Shown: positions 1-4,117 of the stretch, piece by piece
How the letters are laid out: each line of letters opens with the position of its first letter
How positions within the stretch are numbered: the stretch's first letter is position 1
Source: an uncultured Prevotella sp.
GTDB taxonomy: Bacteria > Bacteroidota > Bacteroidia > Bacteroidales > Bacteroidaceae
DNA: 5,703 nucleotides
Direction: 5' to 3'
Assembly (NCBI GenBank): GCA_945614335.1
Contig: CALZAP010000110.1
Location: 1-5,703, forward strand
Program-made: the position numbers and the translations under genes
Notes under the pieces: generated by a model
Told to the model about the DNA's origin: nothing
The model's input: only the letters and a program-made list of their open reading frames with translations
Database searches by the model: none

Positions 1-1236
1 GATGTCGTCGGCATCCTGTAGAATGCGTACCTTCTCGGGAGTGATGTCGCCAAGGATGCGCACGGCAAGACCGGGACCGGGGAAGGGATGGCGGGTGATG
101 AGATGTTCGGGCATGCCGAGCTGGCGTCCCACACGGCGCACCTCGTCTTTGAACAACCACTTCAGAGGTTCGCAGAGCTGGAGATGCATCTCCTTAGGCA
201 GTCCGCCCACGTTATGATGGCTCTTTATCACCTTTCCGGTGATGTTTAGGCTCTCGATGCGGTCGGGATAGATGGTGCCCTGGGCTAACCATTTTGCTCC
301 GGTGATCTTCTTCGCCTCGGCATTGAACACCTCCACGAAGTCGCGGCCGATAATCTTGCGCTTCTGCTCAGGGTCGGTCACGCCGGCAAGGTCGGCAAAG
401 AACTTCTCGCTGGCGTCTACTCCGATGACATTGAGTCCAAGACACTCATAGTCGTGCATTACGTCGCGGAACTCGTTTTTGCGCAACATGCCATGGTCTA
501 CAAAGATGCAGGTGAGATTTTTGCCGATGGCGCGGTTGAGAAGCACGGCAGCCACCGATGAGTCTACACCACCTGAGAGTCCGAGAATGACGCGGTCGTC
601 GCCCACCTGTGCCTTCAGCTCAGCCACGGTGGTGTCAACAAATGACGCAGCACTCCAAGCCTGCTTAGAACCACAGATGTCTACCACGAAATTCTTCAAC
701 AGTTGGGTGCCCTGTACGGTGTGGAACACTTCCGGGTGGAACTGCACTGCCCACACATCTCCCGTGTTAGCTGCATAGGCTGCAAATTTAACATCCTCAG
801 TGGAAGCTATGCACTCAAAGCCCTCGGGTATGGCGGTGATGGTGTCGCCATGGCTCATCCATACCTGTGAGTTCTGCTCAAAGCCCTTAAACAGTGGGTT
901 AGAGGTATTTACGGTCTGCAGATGAGCTCTTCCGTATTCGCGCGAGTCAGCCTTCTCCACCTTTCCCCCTAATGTGTGAGATATGAACTGCGCTCCGTAG
1001 CAGATGCCCAGCACCGGCAGTCGGCCCATAAAGTCGCCAAGGTCTACCTTGAACGCCTCGGGGTCGTGTACCGAATAGGGTGAACCGCTGAGGATGACTC
1101 CAATCACCGATGGGTCGTCCTTCGGGAATTTGTTGTAGGGAAGAATCTCGCAGAAGGTGTCGAGCTCACGGACACGTCGTCCGATAAGTTGGGTCGTTTG
1201 TGACCCGAAGTCGAGAATAATGATCTTCTGTTCCAT
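1..1236 (-). CDS. guaA: GMP synthase (glutamine-hydrolysing), 3' end outside window
   Basis: Converts XMP to GMP using ATP and glutamine, the last step of guanine nucleotide synthesis, in the cytosol. The window holds 412 codons with no stop; family members are about 510-525 residues, so roughly the last 100 (the rest of the C-terminal dimerisation domain) lie beyond the left edge. Residues 1-190 are a class I glutamine amidotransferase: GICYGAQ carries the nucleophile Cys79, and His167 and Glu169 of FHPEV complete the triad. From about 205 comes the ATP pyrophosphatase domain with P-loop LSGGVDSS (220-227). DHGMLRKNE, the IESL segment and [12 protein letters not shown] (383-394) are family signatures. 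The ATG at 1236 is chosen because [13 protein letters not shown] is the standard N terminus. The codons before it are AT-rich, with no strong Shine-Dalgarno, as is usual in Bacteroidota. A 70-bp gap separates it from the MurU-like gene. I see no promoter there, so it may be co-transcribed. Nothing looks broken. Confidence 0.98.
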   Translation of the reverse strand, partial: MEQKIIILDFGSQTTQLIGRRVRELDTFCEILPYNKFPKDDPSVIGVILSGSPYSVHDPEAFKVDLGDFMGRLPVLGICYGAQFISHTLGGKVEKADSREYGRAHLQTVNTSNPLFKGFEQNSQVWMSHGDTITAIPEGFECIASTEDVKFAAYAANTGDVWAVQFHPEVFHTVQGTQLLKNFVVDICGSKQAWSAASFVDTTVAELKAQVGDDRVILGLSGGVDSSVAAVLLNRAIGKNLTCIFVDHGMLRKNEFRDVMHDYECLGLNVIGVDASEKFFADLAGVTDPEQKRKIIGRDFVEVFNAEAKKITGAKWLAQGTIYPDRIESLNITGKVIKSHHNVGGLPKEMHLQLCEPLKWLFKDEVRRVGRQLGMPEHLITRHPFPGPGLAVRILGDITPEKVRILQDADDI

Positions 1237-1284
1237 TGTTCTTTACATTATTATTTTATATGAATTAAAAAAATTATTATCTGT

Positions 1285-1311
1285 GAAGTTTGAGAAGTTA
1301 AAGAAGTTAAG
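1285..1311. repeat. 3 x 9-bp tandem repeat at the 3' end of the MurU-like gene
   Basis: Three adjacent nonamers read on the plus strand as GAAGTTTGA, GAAGTTAAA and GAAGTTAAG. The last copy covers the TAA stop (1309-1307) of the MurU-like gene, so the array starts inside the CDS end and runs into the guaA leader. Short AT-rich repeats of this sort are common between genes in Bacteroidales. No function can be read from the sequence. Confidence 0.7.
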
Positions 1312-2068
1312 GACAAATGAACATTTCCGCTTCTCTGAGGGTGTCAATTTTTCCGACATCGAGCAGACGAAGGTCGGTTTTGAGCCATCCACGGATGTTC
1401 GCCTTTTGGCATGCATCGAGATAGAAGTCGATGATGCCAAACTTCTCCGGCCACTGCTCCATCAAGGGGAACAGGCGGGGAGAGATGACATGGATGCCGG
1501 AGAAGGCGAGCCCCAATGAGGAGGGAGGAGGGAGGAGGGAGGAGTGAGGGTCGAGGAGAGAGGAGGGAGTGGAGCATTGTCCTTTGGTTTCTCCCGTCTT
1601 TATATTCACCCATCCTTCGAGTTGCATGTCGTTGTTGAACACGAGGTAGCGTGAGGTGGCGCGCTGGCTTACGAGCAGTGTGGCGTCGTTGTCGGCTGCC
1701 TTTGTATAGAAGTCGGCAAGGTCGACGTTGCTCAGTATGTCCACATTGTGTATTAGGATGGGCGACGAGGGGTCGAACAGCGGGGCTGCCTTACGTATGC
1801 CTCCGCCAGTGTCGAGCAGAGTGTCACTCTCGTCGCTAATCCTTATGTCGAGACCAAAGTTGTCGTTGGCCTTGAGATAGTTGGTTATCTGTTCGGCAAA
1901 GTGATGTACGTTGACCACTATGCGCTCAAAGCCTGCAGCCTTGAGTTTCATAATGATTCGATGGAGAAGAGGTTCTCCCCCCACTCTCACCAATGCCTTG
2001 GGCATCGTGTCGGTCAACGGGCGCAGACGGGTTCCAAGTCCCGCTGCAAATATCATAGACTGTAGCAT
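1307..2068 (-). CDS. MurU-like sugar-1-phosphate nucleotidyltransferase
   Basis: A 253-residue cytosolic NTP-transferase. It is expected to join a sugar-1-phosphate to an NTP, giving an NDP-sugar and pyrophosphate. The nucleotide-binding signature GLGTRLRPLTDTMPKAL is at residues 10-26; LLDTGGGI (84-91) matches MurU's LETGGGI; NVD (108-110) supplies the likely metal-binding Asp110; LAFSGIHVI (187-195) and LLDVGKIDTLREAE (235-248) match the C-terminal part of MurU. Best guess for the substrate is MurNAc-1-phosphate with UTP, because an AmgK-like kinase is encoded just upstream; mannose-1-phosphate guanylyltransferase is an alternative. The ATG at 2068 gives MLQSMIFAAG, matching family N termini of the form M-x-x-M; the second ATG is 12 bp further in. 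Residues 164-186 (bases 1511-1579) are an odd Ser/Leu/Pro-rich insert encoded by a GA-rich repeat, placed just before LAFSGIH. MurU is about 223 residues, so the insert accounts for most of the extra length. The 87-bp gap to the kinase gene has no clear promoter, so the two are probably co-transcribed. Confidence 0.88.
   Translation of the reverse strand: MLQSMIFAAGLGTRLRPLTDTMPKALVRVGGEPLLHRIIMKLKAAGFERIVVNVHHFAEQITNYLKANDNFGLDIRISDESDTLLDTGGGIRKAAPLFDPSSPILIHNVDILSNVDLADFYTKAADNDATLLVSQRATSRYLVFNNDMQLEGWVNIKTGETKGQCSTPSSLLDPHSSLLPPPSSLGLAFSGIHVISPRLFPLMEQWPEKFGIIDFYLDACQKANIRGWLKTDLRLLDVGKIDTLREAEMFICP
1518..1575. repeat. GA-rich heptamer tandem repeat inside the MurU-like CDS
   Basis: On the plus strand three perfect GAGGGAG units (1521-1541) are followed by one variant, GAGTGAG (1542-1548), then a degenerate GA-rich tail to about 1575. 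From 1518 to 1574 only four of 57 bases are pyrimidines. On the coding strand this is a CT-rich tract translated as Ser, Leu and Pro (PSSLLDPHSSLLPPPSSL). Such CTCC-type repeats normally sit between genes in Prevotella-like genomes; here the tract lies within an open frame. The unit length of 7 is not a multiple of 3, so a change in copy number would shift the frame. Confidence 0.85.
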
Positions 2069-2089
2069 ATCAAAATTTATAATTTTGAG

Positions 2090-2119
2090 ATTAAAAAATT
2101 AAAAATTAAAATATTAAAG
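2090..2119. repeat. AT-rich ATTAAAA-type tandem repeat between kinase-RapZ and MurU-like genes
   Basis: Four imperfect 7-8 bp units on the plus strand: ATTAAAAA, ATTAAAA, ATTAAAAT and ATTAAAG. They occupy the leader of the MurU-like gene. They are partly complementary to the TAATTCTT repeat at 2141-2162, so the 87-nt spacer could fold into a long A-U hairpin in RNA. I find no good TAnnTTTG promoter box in this gap. Confidence 0.6.
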
Positions 2120-2140
2120 TTCATTGCTGCTCTGGTTTTT

Positions 2141-2162
2141 TAATTCTTTAATTCTTTAATTT
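2141..2162. repeat. TAATTCTT tandem repeat overlapping the kinase-RapZ stop codon
   Basis: Two perfect 8-bp units, TAATTCTT (2141-2148 and 2149-2156), plus a partial third, TAATTT. The array covers the TAA stop (2158-2156) and the final Asn codon of the kinase-RapZ gene, the same arrangement as the 9-bp repeat at the end of the downstream gene. Confidence 0.65.
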
Positions 2163-3700
2163 CCATCTTGAGCCTCAAGCTCAAGATGGATCCCTTGTTC
2201 CCGGTGTACGATTTCCACCTTCACGCCAAACTTGCGATGTATGTGCTCGCCGAGGTGCTGGGCGCTGTATACACTGCGGTGCTGACCTCCTGTGCAGCCG
2301 AAGCAGAACATGAGGGAGGTGAAGCCACGCTGGATGTAACGACGTACATGTGCGTCGGCTAACTTATACACGCTGTCGAGGAAGGTGATGATTTCGCCAT
2401 CGTCTTCAAGGAAGCGTATCACGGGCTCGTCGAGTCCAGTGAGCTTCTTGTAAGGCTCATAGCGTCCGGGGTTGTGGGTGCTGCGGCAGTCGAACACGTA
2501 GCCTCCGCCATTGCCCGAGGGGTCTTCTGGTATTCCCTTCCTATAGGAGAAACTATAGATGTGAACCACGAGCGGGCCGTTGCCGTCGTACTTCGAGAAG
2601 GTGGCGGGACCGTCTTGGGGATGTGCCTTATAGACGTTTTTCTCGGTCACCTTATAGCCGTCAGCACGGTTTGCGGCGGCTTGCTCTATGCGTGCGAACT
2701 GGGGCATCTCGGTGAGTCTTCTTAGCATGTCCATGAGATATGGATAGGGGAAGAGGTTGAGTTGGAGTAGCTCGCGCAGATTTTGTATGGCCGGGGGAAT
2801 AGAGTCGATGAAGTGTTTTTTCTTCTCGTAGTAGCCACGGAATCCATAAGCTCCAAGCACCTGAAGCGTTCGGAAGAGCACGAAGAGGCTCAGTCGCTCC
2901 ACGAAATGTCGCGACGACGGCACCTCGATGTAGTTTTTCAGCGAGTTGTAGTACTCGTAGACCAGTTCGCGTCGCAGCTTGTTGGGATATTTTGCGGAAG
3001 CCTGCCAGAGGAAAGAGGCGAGGTCGTAGTAGTACGGTCCCTTACGTCCTCCCTGGAAGTCGATGAACATCGGCTTGCCGTCGGTGTCGAGCATCACGTT
3101 GCGTGCCTGAAAGTCGCGATACATAAAGCTTTCGCATTTCTCTGCGGTGAGGTCTTTTGCAAAAAGATGGAAGTTTGCTTCGAGTTTCAGTTCGTGGAAG
3201 TCGAGTCCTGTGGGCTTGAGGAAGCAATACTTGAAATAGTTGAGGTCGAAGAGCACACTGTTGGTGTCGAACTCCGGCTGCGGATAGCAGTTGGAGAAGT
3301 CGAGTCCGCGTGCTCCCCTAATCTGTATGTTAGGCAGTTCGCGTATGGTTTTCACCAGCAGTTCCTTCTCGACCAGCGTATATCGTCCTCCGGCATCACG
3401 TCCTCCGGCTATGGCGTCGAAGAGCGAGGTGGAGCCAAGGTCGGTCTGCAGGTAGCACATTTGGTCGTCGCTGACGGCGATGACCTTAGGCACAGGCAGT
3501 TTTCTTGAAGTGAAATGATTGCTTAGATAGATAAAAGCGTGGTTTTCGTCGCGGCTGGTACCCACGACGCCCACCACCGTGGATCCATCGGTGTGTGTGA
3601 TACGATAGTATTCACGGTTGCTTCCAGCCCCCTCCATCTTTGTTATGTTGGCAGGTTCGTTTCCTGCCCAAAGCCTATAAAGCTTCAAAAGTCTTTCCAT
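2156..3700 (-). CDS. AmgK-like sugar kinase fused to a RapZ C-terminal domain
   Basis: A 514-residue predicted cytosolic protein with two modules. Residues 1 to about 330 resemble aminoglycoside-phosphotransferase-type kinases, including AmgK, which phosphorylates MurNAc/GlcNAc at C1. AGSNREYYRI (25-34) is the nucleotide-loop region, YRDFQARN (194-201) holds the catalytic Asp196 and Asn201, and FIDFQGG (212-218) gives the metal-binding Asp214. Residues 376 to about 503 match the C-terminal half of RapZ: SFSYRKGIP, YVFDCRSTHNP, TGLDEPV and FGCTGGQHRSVY (467-478). In E. coli that half binds GlcN6P and small RNAs and controls glmS expression. RapZ's own N-terminal P-loop domain is absent and the kinase takes its place. 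The reading frame stays open upstream to a TTG at 3742, but I prefer the ATG at 3700: MERLLKLYRLWAG looks like a family N terminus, and a promoter -7 box (3725-3718) lies inside the longer version. The gene precedes the MurU-like gene, which supports an amino-sugar salvage role. The sugar substrate is not provable here. Confidence 0.9.
   Translation of the reverse strand: MERLLKLYRLWAGNEPANITKMEGAGSNREYYRITHTDGSTVVGVVGTSRDENHAFIYLSNHFTSRKLPVPKVIAVSDDQMCYLQTDLGSTSLFDAIAGGRDAGGRYTLVEKELLVKTIRELPNIQIRGARGLDFSNCYPQPEFDTNSVLFDLNYFKYCFLKPTGLDFHELKLEANFHLFAKDLTAEKCESFMYRDFQARNVMLDTDGKPMFIDFQGGRKGPYYYDLASFLWQASAKYPNKLRRELVYEYYNSLKNYIEVPSSRHFVERLSLFVLFRTLQVLGAYGFRGYYEKKKHFIDSIPPAIQNLRELLQLNLFPYPYLMDMLRRLTEMPQFARIEQAAANRADGYKVTEKNVYKAHPQDGPATFSKYDGNGPLVVHIYSFSYRKGIPEDPSGNGGGYVFDCRSTHNPGRYEPYKKLTGLDEPVIRFLEDDGEIITFLDSVYKLADAHVRRYIQRGFTSLMFCFGCTGGQHRSVYSAQHLGEHIHRKFGVKVEIVHREQGIHLELEAQDGN
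2162..2190 (-). other. 11-bp perfect hairpin in the last codons of kinase-RapZ
   Basis: TCCATCTTGAG (2162-2172) and CTCAAGATGGA (2180-2190) are exact reverse complements around a 7-nt loop. The hairpin ends 3 nt before the TAA stop of the kinase-RapZ gene. In the transcript it is followed by A-rich sequence, not a U-tract, so it is not a standard intrinsic terminator in either direction. It could slow 3' exonucleases or affect termination of translation; this is only inference. Confidence 0.7.
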
Positions 3701-3717
3701 TCTTGAGATATTTGCTG

Positions 3718-3749
3718 CAAAGTTAATGGAAAAATGAGACAATAGCGAA
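3718..3749 (-). promoter_or_regulatory. Bacteroidota-type promoter of kinase-RapZ
   Basis: TAACTTTG at 3725-3718 is a perfect match to the Bacteroidota -7 element TAnnTTTG. TTCG at 3749-3746 matches three of four bases of the -33 element TTTG, at a spacing of 20 bp, within the usual 19-21. Transcription would begin near 3712, leaving a leader of about 11 nt before the ATG at 3700. The box lies downstream of the alternative TTG start at 3742, which argues against that start. Confidence 0.6.
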
Positions 3750-3756
3750 GAAATGT

Positions 3757-3777
3757 GGCAAAAATAATCGTTTTGCC
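3757..3777. promoter_or_regulatory. Perfect 7-bp inverted repeat upstream of the kinase-RapZ promoter
   Basis: GGCAAAA (3757-3763) and TTTTGCC (3771-3777) are exact reverse complements separated by 7 bp. The 21-bp site falls about 45-65 bp upstream of the expected transcription start, a normal position for an activator or other dimeric regulator. I do not recognise the motif as that of a known factor. No U-tract follows on either strand, so it is not a terminator. Confidence 0.4.
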
Positions 3778-3812
3778 CTTATTTTTCCCATTTTTTCCAT
3801 GAAAAGGAGAAA

Positions 3813-3840
3813 GTTGAAAGTTGAAAGTTGAAAATTGAAA
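3813..3840. repeat. 4 x 7-bp GTTGAAA tandem repeat
   Basis: Three perfect GTTGAAA units (3813-3833) and one ATTGAAA (3834-3840), 28 bp in all, followed by a purine run (GGGGGAAGGGAG). It lies between the terminator at 3862-3896 and the kinase-RapZ promoter. Repeats of this kind are common intergenic elements in Bacteroidales and their role is unknown. Confidence 0.8.
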
Positions 3841-3861
3841 GGGGGAAGGGAGAAAAAACGT

Positions 3862-3896
3862 AAACAAAAAAATCGGCTGCCTCACGACAGCCGATT
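3862..3896 (-). terminator. Rho-independent terminator
   Basis: Read on the minus strand, AATCGGCTG (3896-3888), an 8-nt loop and CAGCCGATT (3879-3871) form a perfect 9-bp stem with a GC-rich core. It is followed at once by a U-tract, TTTTTGTTTAC. The plus strand has no T-run on its far side, so termination is one-directional. It closes transcription coming from groEL or from the promoter at 4039-4006, and isolates the kinase-RapZ gene, which then needs its own promoter. Confidence 0.88.
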
Positions 3897-4000
3897 CCCA
3901 AAAAACAAACTACTTAAAAACTAATCTACTAAAACAAATCAAAAATATCTATTTTTTTGCGAGCGCAACGTGGACGATCTATTTCCCACGTTTGAATTTT
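3862..4000 (-). ncRNA. Possible small RNA of about 140 nt
   Basis: The stretch between a promoter-like element and the intrinsic terminator could be a separate transcript starting near 4000. Close to its 5' end AACGTGG and CCACGTT (3992-3986 and 3973-3967) form a 7-bp stem with a 12-nt loop. The middle is AU-rich with a short AAAAATA/TATTTTT palindrome (3941-3956), and the terminator hairpin forms the 3' end. It has no credible open frame. I do not recognise it as 6S, SRP, tmRNA or any named family. The alternative is that it is simply an unusually long groEL 3' untranslated region. The promoter and structure are seen; the existence of the RNA is inferred. Confidence 0.35.
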
Positions 4001-4005
4001 CAATG

Positions 4006-4039
4006 CAAAGATAATACTTTCTATTTAATCTGCTGCAAA
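4006..4039 (-). promoter_or_regulatory. Candidate Bacteroidota-type promoter downstream of groEL
   Basis: TATCTTTG at 4013-4006 fits the -7 consensus TAnnTTTG exactly, and TTTG at 4039-4036 fits the -33 element. The spacing is 22 bp, slightly above the usual 19-21. The expected start is near 4000. It faces a non-coding stretch ending in the terminator at 3896-3862, so its product would be a short RNA rather than a message. Confidence 0.45.
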
Positions 4040-4117
4040 AACCAAGAATAAATTTCATTCTTTTATGTTAAATTACAACAAATTAGCACAGAAAACACCT
4101 GTTTTGCTATCTTAAGA

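Larger units (their letters stand above)
3701..4117. other. 417-bp non-coding gap between groEL and kinase-RapZ
   Basis: No credible protein gene is visible on either strand. Reading leftwards from groEL it holds about 75 bp of AT-rich sequence with no strong terminator right after the groEL stop, a promoter-like pair (4039-4006), a possible small RNA (4000-3862) ending in an intrinsic terminator, a heptamer repeat (3840-3813), an inverted repeat (3777-3757) and the promoter of the kinase-RapZ gene (3749-3718). Confidence 0.8.

Noticed and set aside
1237..1306. Own promoter for guaA
   Set aside because: No TAnnTTTG box in the 70-bp gap; the nearest candidate, TAACTTCT, has two mismatches in the conserved bases.
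1157..1519. Plus-strand open frame of 120 codons spanning the guaA/MurU-like junction
   Set aside because: Overlaps the start of guaA and the end of the MurU-like gene on the opposite strand; the protein has no recognisable features.
1344..1613. Minus-strand open frame of 89 codons in a second frame of the MurU-like gene
   Set aside because: It is the alternative-frame reading through the heptamer repeat. The main frame keeps conserved motifs on both sides, so this is not a separate gene, although it shows what a frameshift would produce.
2783..3508. Long plus-strand open frame of 241 codons
   Set aside because: It lies wholly opposite the kinase-RapZ gene, has no recognisable motif, and is explained by codon bias on the other strand.
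3813..3840. CRISPR array
   Set aside because: Units are 7 bp and directly adjacent with no spacers.
3685..3885. Minus-strand open frame of 66 codons before kinase-RapZ
   Set aside because: It reads through the terminator and the simple repeat and gives a low-complexity Phe/Pro/Ser-rich peptide; it overlaps the real start.
4086..4112. AT-rich palindrome AAAACA/TGTTTT just after groEL as a terminator
   Set aside because: Short A-T stem with a 2-nt loop and no clean U-tract; the GC-rich hairpin at 3871-3896 is far more convincing.
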